A stretch of 64,000 nt of DNA. It comes from Inia geoffrensis. Lineage: Eukaryota; Chordata; Mammalia; Artiodactyla; Iniidae. Every line of letters starts with the position of its first letter. The first letter of the stretch is position 1. The notes below the pieces were generated by a model. That model saw only the letters and a program-made list of their open reading frames with translations, was not told the origin of the DNA and did no database searches. Below, in pieces: positions 1 through 11,370 of this stretch. The stretch spans positions 85,780,001-85,844,000 of the forward strand of contig CM070903.1 in the NCBI GenBank assembly GCA_036417435.1. The letters run 5' to 3'. The position numbers were made by a program, and so were the translations under genes.

Positions 1-1883
1 GGCTGTTTTAGGATTTCCTGTGTCCCTCTGCACCAACAGCAGTGTTTAGGAAAAAAAAAAAAATGCTGACTTCAAAACTTTCTGAAATTGCTACCTTGTA
101 ACGATAACATGAATTTTCTAGGTTGGTGCAGCACAGCTATCCATAGAACATGCCTGTCGGCTGTTTCTATGTCCATGGCAATTCTCCTTCCTGGGGAGTG
201 AAGCAGCCACGTAGATTTTACTGGTCAAATATAGGCACTCAGATGCGTGGTCTTTGACACCATCAGCACCTGCCTCCTAATGCGTAGCTCACCAAGGGTT
301 TTGCCATTGGCTTGCTCAGCTCTGCTTGACCCATAGGTTAATGCATTGACCTGAATGGCACCTTGGCGTTGTGACAGTCATAAAGAGAGGAGAGACACCA
401 GTTCTGCAACAAGTTCAGGCTTTGGGCACATGATGAAATATAAATCCGGGCAGGGTGTCAAGCTGGTAGTTCTGCCACAAAGATTCTCAACATTAATTAG
501 GTTTTGCTAGTCCTTGGAGGAACTTAGAAATCTGCTGTTTGAAATTAAATATTTATGTTGTCTGTATTAAGTGGAGAAGGTGGGTCCATGTGAAGAGAGG
601 GGAGGTCTTTTGAGGCTGGGCAAAGAAAAGCTTAGTGGCTCACCCTGGTTAAGAATTCTTTCAAAATACATGTGTGCAGCTGGAGTTCATGCTAGTGGAA
701 CTAAAGATTGTATTAAATTCCACCATAACAAGTTCTGGTTTCTTTCCTTGGCCCATTAGAAGGCTCCTATAACATAAACATGACATATTGAGCAGGCATT
801 TCTCAGTTACCAATATTAATGGAAGGAAATAGAACCTGCATGAATGAAATCCGTAGATAATCCCAGAGGCTCACCAGTACTTTTTGATTTAATCTTCTTC
901 CCTAGCAACATTTGGTGCTGGAGTCAGAGTTGAACGTATACTCAGAAGACAGTCCCATCTTTTGAAGAGAGTATGGACATATTATAGTTGTATCCTTCAG
1001 CAAAGACCCTTTATTTTCTGTAAAGAAAGTAATTTGGGGGTCAAAATCCTGGGCAGGCCATTCTCCTATAGGCTTTGAATGTGAAGACCAGTCAGAGTGA
1101 AGATCTGTGATTACCTGGTTTGTATTGGGACATTGCTCAGGTTAAAACAATGCTAGCTAATGAATCTGCCCATCATGAACTGAAGCCTACTGTGTGTCTG
1201 GCACTGTGCTATGTGTTTTACACCTGTGATTGTGGTCCCTTCCTTCCCAGCTCTAACTGCAGATTTCCTTTTCCTTCTTTGGCTATTCCTAGTACTCTAC
1301 GTTAAGGCAATGGGGTGGTTATCAATATAAGACTGTCCTTTATTCCTGAGCAGTACCTGCCACCTGGAGGTTTGCCTGGATGCTTGCTCACCTGTTCTAC
1401 CCTCTTTATATGCTGCAACCTCCCTGGGTTCTCTTGGACAGGGCTTGGGCCTTCCGGCTCCCTTTTGTCATCCTCTATCTCATTTTTCCTGTTACTGTTT
1501 TCCCTGAGTTTTGACAATCTGATTAGCTATTGCTGGTACCCCATTCCCCAAACCCCCTGCTAATGTGGGAATATGGGCTCAAACATAGCCTAATTCCTAA
1601 GCAGATGCCTATAAAGGCAGAATGAAAGTAAGTAGTCCTCCCCAACTTGCTCTTGCAGTGTTTTATCAAAGTTCTGCTGCTAAACTGAATTATCTGAAGG
1701 TCTTGTTACAACTCATGAATTCCTGTTTACACTAGCTCTCCTTGGCTGCCAAAGAGACCTGTAAACTGCTTCTCTAAGGGCAAATCCTGGGCCCCATATA
1801 TCTCTCTCCTTAATCACAGACTCTCCCCAGCCCTCTTACATTGGCCCAGGATACAGGGGTAAGATTCTGTCCGGATGGTCCTT
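1..1883. other. Unclassified non-coding sequence
   Basis: No gene, strong repeat or RNA gene is recognised. Reading frames are all under 85 codons and resemble no family I know. A short stretch near 1188-1235 resembles the distal part of a MIR SINE on the minus strand (a 'ggcactgtgctatgtgttttac'-like phrase), but it is too short to call. A short A-run lies near 51-63. Confidence 0.5.
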
Positions 1884-1944
1884 CCCCTGTGCCTGGAACA
1901 ATGCCTGGCATGTAACAGATGCTCAATAAATACTTGTTGAATAA
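1884..1944 (+). repeat. L2/MIR-type 3' tail fragment
   Basis: The stretch reads like the shared 3' end of L2 LINEs and MIR SINEs: 'cctggaacaatgcctggc', then 'gctcaataaatacttg' and 'ttgaataaa'. These are ancient mammalian repeats and are inert here. The piece is too short to decide between the two families. Confidence 0.65.
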
Positions 1945-3261
1945 AGTCCAGCATACTTGTCTAGACTGGGGAAGGGTCCTAACCTGTTAACACTTATGTC
2001 TCTGCCTTTGCCTTCAGGCTGGGATCCTGCCTTGCTTGGTCAGGAACTCTGCCTGGTTTCCAGTTCCTCATCTGCCATCACCTTTGGAGATGCTTTTCTC
2101 CAGCTCATTTCACTCTGCCCTGTCTTGCTCTGTGTGGCTAAGAGGACTATGATGTCTCATTCCTGAGTTTACAAAGCTGAGTTACAACAGCTTTGCCCTC
2201 CAGTTTCTCATTTGAATCTCTTGGCTTTCATCTGTGCTCCAAAGCGCTGAGAATCTGAATGTTTGCTCTAATCACTGCTTCTCACATATGACTTTGGTTT
2301 TGTCGCCATCTAGCTCTCACCTTGATGCTGGCCTACACCACTAGGTCTTGCTTCATATTCCCCAGGAGGAAGCATTTGGAAGCTAAACCCCAACAGAGCC
2401 TGAAGAAGGCAAGTTGACTTTTCATCTCAAGCACAGTTTCCAATGCAGTTATGTGCCATGGATGTTTGCTGCCACTCCCTCAGGCATTAGTGAATCAGGA
2501 AGTATGTTGGTTCCCTTGACCCTTGCTGGTGAAGACCAATCACATAGTGAAATATATTAAGGCCCATTAAACTGCAAAATCTGGTTGTAAAGCAAACCAA
2601 GGAAAGCAAAATCTACAAGATTCCCAGCTTGAGACACAGTCTAGAACTGATATGGGAAAATAAGTGTAATAGAAGCCTCAGAATTAAAAAGGAAATTCCA
2701 CTCTTATGTCCTAGCTATTGTTGGGCTTTTTGATAGTAGGTGTGAGTACATGAGTGTAAATAATTTGCATATATTTATACTCCAATTACTGGTTTATAGA
2801 TGATATATAAAAATGTAGGTGATATTTATATTTTACTTTAATGAAAAGTTATAAAATGAGTAATATTTATTCAAGAACCTAGAATAACTCCTTAGGATTT
2901 ACTTGGATGATTAGGCCAGGAACACATTATATACATATATATATATATTATAGTCTCTCGTCTCTCTGAAAGAACAAAGTGCTAGTTCTGCAGCATTTCA
3001 ATCTGTCAAGAAAATATATATGAGCATGTTTTTCTTTTGAAAGGCATATTATTATGTACCCAATAAATCAAAATGAGCTCTTCTGAGTGACTTACATCTG
3101 TCAAATAAATAAAATTTGATCCCACGTATATATATCACCTGTTAAACAAATCCAATGTGGGGACAAAACTAATTCAGTTATGTAATGCTTTTAAGAACAA
3201 AAATTAAAATAGATGTTTATATCATAAAACTTGTTTATAAAAGAAATATACTCCATAATAT
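1945..3261. other. Unclassified, AT-rich towards its right end
   Basis: No gene or confidently named repeat is seen. A short (TA)n run lies near 2931-2950. The sequence from about 2700 onward is strongly AT-rich and may contain very old repeat debris that I cannot assign. Confidence 0.4.
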
Positions 3262-3840
3262 GGATAATTCATACTTTATTTAATCATGCTGCTATTGATG
3301 GACATTTAAGATTATGTGATTATAAACAATGTTTATATTTGTATCCATGTGGAAATATTTCTGTAAATTTAATTGTTGGGACTTCCCTGGTGGTGCAGTG
3401 GTTAAGAATCCGCCTGACAATGCAGGGGACATGGGTTCAATCCCTGGTCCGGGAAGATCCCACATGCCGTGGAGCAGCTAAGCCCCTGTGCCACAACTAC
3501 TGAGCCCATGTGCCACAACTACTGAAGCCCATGCGCCTAGAGCCCATACTCCACAAGAGAAGCCACCGCAATGAGAAGCCTGCGCACTGCAAGGAAGAGC
3601 AGCCCCCGCTCACGGCAACTATAGAAAGCCTGCACGCAGCAGTGAAGACCCAACGCAGCCAAAAGTAAATAAATAAACTTATTAAAAAATAAGTGAAATT
3701 GCTGTTTTAAAGAGATTGTGCATTTTGATAGATATTGTGAGACTTAAGCTCCAACCAACACTGTATGAGAATGTTCATAACCTTATACTATCTCCACTAC
3801 AGGACTTCTGGTTTTTGCTTACTTGGTGAGTGAACATAGT
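3262..3840 (-). mobile_element. Old L1 3' fragment, split by a SINE
   Basis: The flanks of the SINE at 3378-3690 join into one minus-strand L1 ORF2 end/3'UTR sequence. On the left is 'gctgctattgatggacattt'. On the right are 'gtgaaattgctg', 'attttgatagatattg' and 'caacactgtatgagaatg'. These phrases are typical of old (L1M/L1ME-like) copies. It is heavily diverged and has no open frame. Confidence 0.65.
3378..3690 (+). mobile_element. Long CHR-type tRNA-derived SINE
   Basis: It begins 'gggacttccctggtggtgca', with an A-box-like and a B-box-like stretch ('gggttcaatccctgg') from its tRNA-related head. A longer body follows with 'cacaactactga' blocks and 'gaagacccaacgcagccaaa', then an 'aaataaataaa' tail. 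It is the long subtype, about 310 bp, and looks older than the short CHR copies elsewhere in the window. TSDs are only approximate. It sits inside an old minus-strand L1 fragment. Confidence 0.9.
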
Positions 3841-4911
3841 TTCCTTTGGATTTATTTATTTATTCTTACAATTTTGCTGACTTAAGTATAATTGACCTAC
3901 AATATGCTTGACATGTGACTTCGTGTGTTTATGTATGGGTTGTGTATGAGAAACTATCACCACAATCAAGCTAATAAACATTACTATTGCCTCTAAAAGT
4001 TTCCTTTGCCCCTTTGTAATTCTTCACTACCTCTTCCATCCCCTCCCCACACTGTCCCCAAGCAACCACTGATCTGCTTTCTATCATTATTCTATTTTCT
4101 AGTCTTTTATTTAAATGGAATTAAATTGTTTTCTTTTTAGTCTGGCTTCTCCTACTCTGTATAATTATTGTAAGATTCATCCATGTTGTTGTTTGTATCA
4201 ACAATTCATGCCTTTTTATTGCTGAGTACATATGTCCATACTATAGGATATACCACAATTTATTTTCCATTTGCCTGTTCATGGATATTTAGGCTGTTCT
4301 CAAATGTCTTGGTTATCAGAATTGTGTGCCTACATGCTTTTATTTCTCTTGGGTACCCAAGCACGAAAGGGCCAGGTTGTATGGTAGGTTTATGTTGAAC
4401 TTTTAAAGAAACAATCAAATGGTTTTCCAAAATGGTTATAACATTTTACATTCCCACAGTGAGAGTTCCAGTTGAACCACATCCTCCTCAGCACTCTGTC
4501 AAGTTTTAATTATTTTAGTGGATGTGTACTGGTATTGCATTGTCATTTTAATTTGCATTTTTCTAATGACTAATGATGTTGAACATCTCAGGTGCTTAAC
4601 TGCCATATACATATCTTCTTTGGTGATGTGTCTAGTTGAATTTTTTGCCCATTGTTTTATTCAGTGGCTTGTCTTATTATTGAGTTGTAAGAATTTTTTA
4701 TATATTCTAGGTCATGTCCTCCATCAGATATATATGTTCTGTAAATATTTTCTTCCAGTCTGTTTGCTTGTTTTCTCCTCCTCCTCCTTCTTTAACAGTA
4801 TTTTATGAAGAGCAGAAGTTTTAAGTTTTGATTAAATCCATTTTATTTTATTTTTTTCTTTTATAATTTGTGTTTTTGTGTTGTATCTAAGAAACCTTTG
4901 CCAAATCCAAG

Positions 4912-5166
4912 ATCACTTGCTGACTTTGAGCTAGAGGAAGAGGGCTAGGATCCAAGGAATCAAGTATTCTCTAGGAGTTGAAGGCCAGAAAATGGATTCA
5001 CCCCTAGTGCTTCTAGAAAGGAAAACAGCCTTGCCAAACCTTGATTTTATCCCAGTGAGACACACATCAGACTTCTAATCTATAGAACTTTAAGATAATA
5101 AATCTGTGTTGTTTTAAGCCACAAAGTTTGTCATAATTTGTTACAACAGCAATAGAAAACTAATAT
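4912..5166 (+). mobile_element. MLT1-like LTR fragment (ERVL-MaLR), 3' part
   Basis: The right end carries the characteristic 3' part of MLT1-type LTRs: an 'aataaa' signal context, 'ttttaagccacaaagtttg' and 'ttgttacaacagcaatag', ending in 'aactaat'. Only the last 250 bp or so are present. L1 sequence resumes on both sides. It is a non-coding, ancient endogenous-retrovirus-like LTR. Confidence 0.7.
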
Positions 5167-5794
5167 GGCATAGTTTATCTAATTTTAGTTTTTGATTTTC
5201 CTTAGAAGTATGTAGAAATAAAATTAATTTTTATATATTGGTCTTGCATCTTTCAAACATCCTAAACCTTTCCTACTTTCCATAGAATTTTCTATATAGA
5301 TGATCATGTGATCTTGTGTGAATAAAAACATTTTTTTACTTCTTTCCAAACTGCATGCTTTTTTATTTCTTCTTCTTGCCTATTGTACTGGTTAGAACCT
5401 CTAGTACAATGTTTACTGGAGGTAGTAACAGTGAGCACCCTTATTTTTTTCTGACCTTAGGGGGAAAGCATTCAGTCTCTCACTGTTAAATATGATGTTA
5501 GCTATAGGTTTTTCATAGATGCCCTTTAACAATGAGAAATTTCCTCCTATTTTAAATTTGTTGAGAGTTTTTATTAGAAATGGATTTTTGATCTTGTCAA
5601 TTTTTTTTTTCATTATTGAGATGACCGTATGGTCTTTTTTAGTTTGTTAATATGATGAACTACATTGATTGACATCAAATGGTAAGGTAATCGTATATTG
5701 CTGGCATAAACCACATTTGGCCATGATTATGTTACCCCTTTTATTTATCATTGGGTTCAAGCTGTTAAAATTTTATAAAGAATTACTGCATTTA

Positions 5795-6142
5795 GGGCTT
5801 CCCTGGTGGTGCAGTGGTTAAGAATCCACCTGCCAGTGGAGGGGACACAGGCTCGAGGTCTGGTGCAGGAAGATCCCACGTGCTGCGGAACAGCTAAGCC
5901 TGTGCACAACTATTGAGCCTGCACTCTAGAGCTGGTGAGCCACAACTACTGAGCCCACGTGCCACAACTACCAAAGCCCGTGTGCCTAGAGCCCATGCTC
6001 CGCAACGAGAGAAACCATCACAGTGAGAAGCCCGCACACCGCAATGAAGAGTAGCCCCTACTCACTGCAACTAGAGAAAGCCTGCGCGCAGCAATGAAGA
6101 CCCAACGCAGCCAAAAATAAATAAATAGAACCATGAAAAAAA
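5795..6142 (+). mobile_element. Long CHR-type SINE with clear TSD
   Basis: It starts 'gggcttccctggtggtgcag' and has the long CHR body ending 'gacccaacgcagccaaaaat' plus an A-rich tail. The TSD is well preserved: 'aagaattactgcattta' at 5778-5794 and 'aagaattattgcattta' at 6144-6160, with one mismatch. The target was the old L1 that surrounds it. Repeated 'cacaactac' units in the middle suggest small internal duplications. Confidence 0.93.
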
Positions 6143-6578
6143 AAAGAATTATTGCATTTATATTACTGAGGGATATTGGTCTGTCCTTTTCTTGAATGTC
6201 TTTGTCAGGTTTTGATAACAAGGCAATGCTGGCCTCATAGAATGAGTTGGGAAGTATTACCCCCTTTTAAATTTTCTGAAAAAGCTTGTGTAGAATTGAT
6301 ATTACTTCTTCTTTAAATGTTCAGTAGAATTCACCAGTGTAGCCTTCTATGCCTGTGGTTTTCTTTGTAAGAAGGTTTTAAACTACAAATTTAATTTCTT
6401 TAATAAATATAAGCCTACTAACGACTATTTCTCCTTGAGTAGACTCTGACAGTTTGTGTTTTTCAAGAAATTTTCCCATTTCATCAAAGTTGTAGAATTT
6501 ATTGACGTAAGATGTTTATAACATTTCCCTTCTATCATTTTATCATCTGTAAGATCTATAGTTATATCTCACATTCTT

Positions 6579-6775
6579 TTTTTGCCGTACGTGGGCCTCT
6601 CACTGTTGTGGCCTCTCCTGTTGCAGAGCACAGGCTCTGGATGCGCAGGCTCAGCGGCCATGGCTCACGGGCCTAGCCGCTCCGCGGCATGTGGGATCTT
6701 CCCGGACCGGGGCACAAACCCGTGTCCCCTGCATCGGCAGGTGGACTCTCAACCACTGTGCCACCAGCGAAACCC
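6579..6775 (-). mobile_element. Young CHR SINE (short type)
   Basis: On the + strand it reads T-run, 'gccgtacgtgggcctctcac' and so on to 'ccaccagcgaaaccc', the reverse complement of a CHR SINE. The TSD 'ctcacattctt' is present at 6568-6578 and at 6776-6786 ('ctcacattctt'). It was inserted into the old minus-strand L1, in the same orientation as that L1. Confidence 0.93.
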
Positions 6776-7879
6776 CTCACATTCTTGTTATTGGAAATTT
6801 GTGTCTTTTATCTGTTTCTTGATCAGTCTGACTATAGTGTTATCAATTTCATTGATATTTCAAAATAATCACCTTTTTGTTTCACTGGGTTTTTTTCAAT
6901 TTATTTATGGTTTTAAAACTATTTCTTCTCTTTTGTCCAGTTTGGGTTTAATTTGCTCTTTTTCTCGTCTTATAACATGGAAACTGAAATCACTCTTTTG
7001 AGACCTTTCTACTTTTCTAATACAACTGTTTTAGTGCTATAAATTTTCCTCTAAGTACGGCTTTAGTAGCATCTCGCAAATTTTGTTAAGGCATGCTTTT
7101 ATTTTCTTTCAGTTTAAAGTACATTCTGATTTCCCCTTTGATTTATATTCTGATCCAGGGATTACTCAGAAGTGTATTATTTAGTTTTCAAATTTTGGAT
7201 TTTCTACTTATGTTGTTGATTTCTAATTTAACTCCATTTTAAAGAACATACTTGTATGATTTGAACCTTTTAAAATTTATTGAGACCTGCTTTATGGCTC
7301 AGAATATGGCCCATCTTGGTAAATGTTCTCCATGCACTTGAAAAAAAAAATGTAGTCTGCTGTCCCTGGTTGGAGTATTCTGCAAATGTTAATTAGGTCA
7401 AGTTGGTTGATAGTGTTTTAAATCCTTCTAGATTTTCTGTCTACTCCTTTTATCAATCCCAGAGGCAAGTTTTTATTTTTTAAAAAGTGTTGATAATATA
7501 TTGTGGATTTATTTATACATTTGAAAATAAAATATTTAAATACATTAATTATAAATTATGTGTTTATTTTTATTTCTAGTTCTACCAGTTTTTGCTTTAT
7601 GTATTTTGAAGCTCTGTTAGGTTCATAAACGTTTGGGATTGTTATGTCCTCCTAGCATATTGACCCCTTTATACTGGTATAGTGATGACAGTAGATTTCT
7701 TTCAATTAGAAAGAAATTATATGCATGGCATATAATTTTCCATTATTTTACTTTAATCTATTTCCGTCTTTCTATTTAAAATGAGTTTACTTCAGGCAGG
7801 ATATAGTTAGGTTTTACTTTTTTATCCAATCTGATGAGCGGGAATAGAAACAGTGCCCTTGTGAGTTCTTAGGCTTATT

Positions 7880-8091
7880 TTTATTTATTTATTTTTTTTG
7901 CGGTATGCGGGCCTCTCACTGTTGTGGCCTCTCCCATTGCGGAGCACAGGCTCCAGACGCACAGGCTCAGCGGCCGTGGCTCACGGGCTCAGCCACTCTG
8001 CGGCATGTGGGATCTTCCCGGACCGGGGCACGAACCCGTATCCCCTGCACTGGCAGGTGGACTCTCAACCACTGTGCCACCAGGGAAGCCC
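7880..8091 (-). mobile_element. Young CHR SINE (short type)
   Basis: A T-rich lead is followed by 'gcggtatgcgggcctctcac' and ends 'ccaccagggaagccc'. The flanking TSD is 'aggcttatt' at 7871-7879 and 8092-8100. It carries several overlapping antisense open frames of 67-173 codons that have no coding meaning. Confidence 0.93.
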
Positions 8092-8589
8092 AGGCTTATT
8101 CTTTTTAATCATTTTGGGAGTTTATTTTGCTGGTCTCAGGTTTTTGCACAAGCATGTGCTGATATGAAGGCTCAAGGGGAGGTCTCTGCAGATCTCCAGA
8201 GTTTTCTTCATGCAGATTTCTCCTCTCTACTTCTCTGCCCTGAAAACCCTAGCCAACATGGCTTCCTAGACTTTCAACTCCATTTCCTCAGTCTTTTCAA
8301 CTCAGGAAGATTGCCGGCAACACTTGGTTTCTCCCGAATTGTGACCTGGAATCATTTTCAAGGCAGTAAGTTGGGACCATTCTTGGTCTTACCATTTTTA
8401 TTTCTCTTCTTTCAGATATCACTTTCTTGCACTATCTCATTCTAATGTCCAAAAGTTTTTGTTCTAAATACATTTATTTTGTCTAGTTTTTAGTTGTTTT
8501 GGGCAGAGGGTAAATCTGGTCCTTGTTACTCCATCTTTGCTGGAAGTGGAAGTTTCAAATGGAACTTGGATATGACTTAAATTTTAAAA

Positions 8590-8800
8590 CTTCCTTATTT
8601 CTAGTAATATCAAGCATATTTTTGAAGGTTTGTTAGGTATTTAGTTCTTTTAATGACTTAATCTTTATATATTTGCCAGTTTATATATATATATATTTTA
8701 TATTAAGTTGTAGGAGTTAAAAAATATATTCTAATATAAAATCTTAGTCTGTTTTATATGATGAAATATTTTTTCCCAGTCTATTATGTGGTTATGGTGA
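8590..8800 (-). mobile_element. Old L1 ORF2-end fragment
   Basis: Diverged minus-strand L1 phrases can be read, including 'taagttgtaggagtt', 'atatattcta' and 'aatattttttcccagtcta'. They match the usual order of the ORF2 C-terminal region. There is no open frame. Confidence 0.5.
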
Positions 8801-8825
8801 TTTAGATGTATATGTACTATATGTT

Positions 8826-8950
8826 CTGATATGAAAAGAGCTTCAAGAAATTTTCAAGTTAAAAAAAAGCAAGATGTAAGATAATCCATATAGTATGATT
8901 CCATTTTAGTAGAAAACTGTTATGCATAATATGTGTATTATGTACAATGA
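8826..8950 (+). mobile_element. Old L1M 3'UTR fragment
   Basis: The phrase order 'gatatgaaaagagcttcaag', 'aaaaaagcaagatgtaa', 'tatagtatgattccatttt' resembles the region after ORF2 in old L1M elements, on the plus strand. It may be part of the same copy as 9262-9540. Confidence 0.5.
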
Positions 8951-8955
8951 ACAGA

Positions 8956-9085
8956 ATGTCCACTAGAATGTAAGTTCCTTGAGGCCGGGAGGATTCTTCT
9001 GTTCATTGTTGTATTTCATTGCCTGTAACAGTACATAGAAGATAGTTAGCAGTATGGGGGGGAGGGGGTCAATATAACTTGCTGA
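8956..9085 (+). repeat. L2 LINE 3' end
   Basis: It resembles the L2 3' end: 'ccactagaatgtaagttcct', 'tgaggccgggaggattctt', 'gttcattgttgtattt', then a degraded 'gcctgtaacagtacatag' and 'tgaatgattgaat'. It is ancient and non-coding. Confidence 0.7.
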
Positions 9086-9112
9086 ATGATTGAATTAATA
9101 ATCTATGATGTT

Positions 9113-9249
9113 GGGACTTCCCTGGTGGTCCAGTGGTTAAGAATCTGCACTTCCAACGCAGGGAGTGCAGGTTTGATCCCTGGTCGGGGAACTAAGATCT
9201 CACATGCCACACGGCACAGCCAAAAAAAAATAAATAAAATAAAAATATT
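9113..9249 (+). mobile_element. Short CHR-related tRNA SINE
   Basis: It begins 'gggacttccctggtggtcca' with B-box-like 'ggtttgatccctgg'. It then follows the short subtype ending 'ctaagatctcacatgccac', 'ggcacagcc' and an A-rich tail. There is an exact TSD, 'ctatgatgtt', at 9103-9112 and 9250-9259. It is shorter than the CHR copies with the 'gagcacaggctc' body. Confidence 0.9.
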
Positions 9250-9261
9250 CTATGATGTTAC

Positions 9262-9540
9262 AACATTTATGTAAAATAACTATATAGGTACAAGTTATGT
9301 GGAGGAGGTTGCACGTATAGCCATATATATTCATTTATAGTTTTAAATGTGTAGAACAATGTTTGGGAGAATATATACTAAACTGTTGTCAGTGGTTATC
9401 TGTGGGTTATCTATTGGGTGGAAGGGAAGTGAAAATAGACATTTACTATTACTTGATATATTTCTGAAATCGGATGTTTATATCATCATTTATTTTAATA
9501 ACAAAAATGTATATCAGTAAAGAAAATAATTATTATCTCA
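9262..9540 (+). mobile_element. Old L1M 3' end
   Basis: It contains 'actaaactgttgtcagtggt', 'tatctgtgggtt', 'ttgatatatttctgaa' and an A-rich finish, in the order of old L1M 3' ends. It is diverged and non-coding. Confidence 0.5.
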
Positions 9541-10310
9541 ATTCTGATCAAAGATATTTAAATTTGAAGATCCTATGTCCTATATCATTAAGCACTATTT
9601 TTGCTGAGGAGATTTTAAAGGGACACTTAAAACAGTCCTTTAAAAACTAAGACACAGGCACTTCTTATAAAGAAGTGCAAACCAGACTTGGAATATGGCA
9701 TAAATAAAATATGGGTGCATGGTGAATAGGAACACAAGCATTTTCTTCTATCATCAGGCTTTGGGCAAGAAGATCCAGATGGTAGTGTCATAGTGGGTAG
9801 ATCAGTGGGCTCATAACAGGTATCACTGAGAGGACACTAGAAGTTACTTAATAAGGGAACCAATAATCTGATATCCAGGGATGAAATTGAGTCAGGAACT
9901 AAAGAAGAGAAAGATGCAATCCTACTGATGGACTGAGTTATGAGTCATGAAGCAACCTGGATGATTTTTCTTGCTGGATTCTATTGCCCAGCAGTGCCTG
10001 TGGCAGTTGTTATATTTGGGGTTATTATGAAGGTTCCAGGTGTCTCCAATTAGGCAAAACCTATCGTTTTGAATCAGCTTCATAATCAATATTGTCAAAG
10101 AGGAATGTATTATGTGAAGATTCAGATTTCATTCAATAAGAATTTATACAATGCTTATAGCACACAAAGATCTGGAGTAGGCTCTGTCAAGAATACAGCA
10201 ACAAATTAGGCATGTACCCTCTTCCCTAATAACAGGATCTTGGAGGTGAATCAAAACATGAACATAAATTGCCATGAAAGGATTAAAGTGATAAAGATAC
10301 AAGATTATTA
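9541..10310. other. Unclassified non-coding sequence
   Basis: No open frame or named repeat is recognised. The stretch at about 10130-10250 vaguely resembles the ancient repeat also seen at 33405-33960 and 61950-62115, but the match is weak. Confidence 0.35.
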
Positions 10311-10511
10311 TTATTTTTGTGGTACGTGGGCCTCTCACTGTTGTGGTCTCTCCCATTGTGGAGCACAGGCTCCGGACACGCAGGCTCAGTGGCCATGGCT
10401 CATGGGCCCAGCTGCTCCGCGGCATGTGGGATCTTCCCGGACCGGGGCATGAATGCGTGTCCCCTTTATCGGCAGGCGGACTCTCAATCACTGTGCCACC
10501 AGGGAAGTCCC
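10311..10511 (-). mobile_element. Young CHR SINE at an L1 junction
   Basis: It is a CHR SINE in reverse: 'ggtacgtgggcctctcac' to 'ccaccagggaagtccc', with a left tail of ATT/TTTT. Unlike the others, it has no matching TSD. The left flank is unrelated sequence, while the right flank is L1 ORF1. This implies loss of the left part of the host L1, or insertion as one unit with that L1. Confidence 0.88.
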
Positions 10512-10755
10512 TAGAATATTCTTAATTTCATTTATTGTGTTGTTCATCATTGTTTGTTTGCTCTTTAGCTCTTCTAGGTCCTTGTTAAATGTTTTTTTGT
10601 ATTTTCTCCATTGTATTTCCATGATTTTGGATCATCTTTACTATCATTACTCTGAATTCTTTTTTAGGTACACTGCCTATTTCCTCTTCATTTGTTTGGT
10701 CTGGTGGGTTTCTACCTTGCTCCTTCATCTGCTGTGTGTTTCTCTGCCTTCTCAT
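10512..10755 (-). pseudogene. L1 ORF1 remnant (N-terminal end)
   Basis: ORF1p is the L1 RNA-binding trimer protein. Only about the first 80 codons remain here. The likely start codon is at 10753-10755, aligned by eye with the ORF1 start at 22240-22242. The fragment covers the N-terminal segment and the start of the coiled coil. It ends at the SINE boundary at 10511, so no RRM or C-terminal domain is encoded and the protein cannot function. Confidence 0.7.
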
Positions 10756-11261
10756 TTTGCTTAACTTATTGTGTTTGGGGTCTCCTTTTCACAGGCTGCA
10801 CGTTTCTAGTTCCCATTGTTTTTGGTGTCTGCCCCCAGTGGCTAAGGTTGGTTCAGTGGGTTGTGTAGGCTTCTTGGTGTGGACTGGTGCCTGTGTTCTG
10901 GTGGATGAGCCTGGATCTTGTCTTTCTGGTGGGCAGGACTGAGTCCAGTGGTGTGTTTTGGGGTGTCTGTGAACTTATTATGATTTTAGGCAGGCTCTCT
11001 GCTAATGGGTGGGGTTGTGTTCCTGTCTTTCTAGTTGTTTGGCATGGGGCATCCAGCACTGGAGCTTTCTGGTTTTTGAGTGGAGCTGAGTCTTAGCGTT
11101 GAGTCGGAGATGTCTGGGAGAGCACTTGCTGATTGATATTAAATGGGGCCGGGAGGTCTCTGGTGGTCCAATGTCCTGAACTTGGCCCTCCCACCTCCGA
11201 GGCTCAGGCCTGACAGCCAGCCCGAGCACCAAGATACTGCCAGCCACATGGCTCAGTAGAT

Positions 11262-11370
11262 AAGGGAGGAGAAAAAAAGAAAGAAAGAAAATAAAGAAAG
11301 AAAATAAAGTTATGAAAATAAAAAAATACTTTAAGATAAAAAATTTAAAAAGTAATAAAAAATAAGACAG
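11262..11370. repeat. A/G-rich low-complexity block in L1 5'UTR
   Basis: Runs of 'gaaagaaa' and 'aaataaag' make a purine-rich block on the + strand (pyrimidine-rich on the L1 sense strand). It lies inside the L1 5'UTR rather than at a retrotransposon tail. Confidence 0.75.

Larger units (their letters stand above)
3850..8560 (-). mobile_element. Old L1M-type LINE, interrupted and internally deleted
   Basis: Reading from the right, the order follows a minus-strand L1. Near 8500-8560 is a 5'-type stretch ('gttactccatctttgctgg'). Next come endonuclease- and RT-region remnants between about 7800 and 5200, and a 3'UTR that starts near 3850-3960 ('gtataattgacctacaata'). No frame is intact. The ORF1 part looks missing or unrecognisable. 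Interruptions are an LTR fragment near 4912-5166, SINEs at 5795-6142, 6579-6775 and 7880-8091, and unresolved sequence near 8100-8450. The several segments may come from more than one insertion. Confidence 0.6.

Noticed and set aside
3378..3450. SINE heads as functional tRNA genes
   Set aside because: They have A- and B-box-like stretches but do not fold into a clover leaf in full, lack proper ends and continue into SINE bodies and A-tails.
7924..8445. 173-codon frame on the + strand
   Set aside because: It begins in an antisense SINE and runs into old L1/unclassified DNA. The start lies within the repeat.
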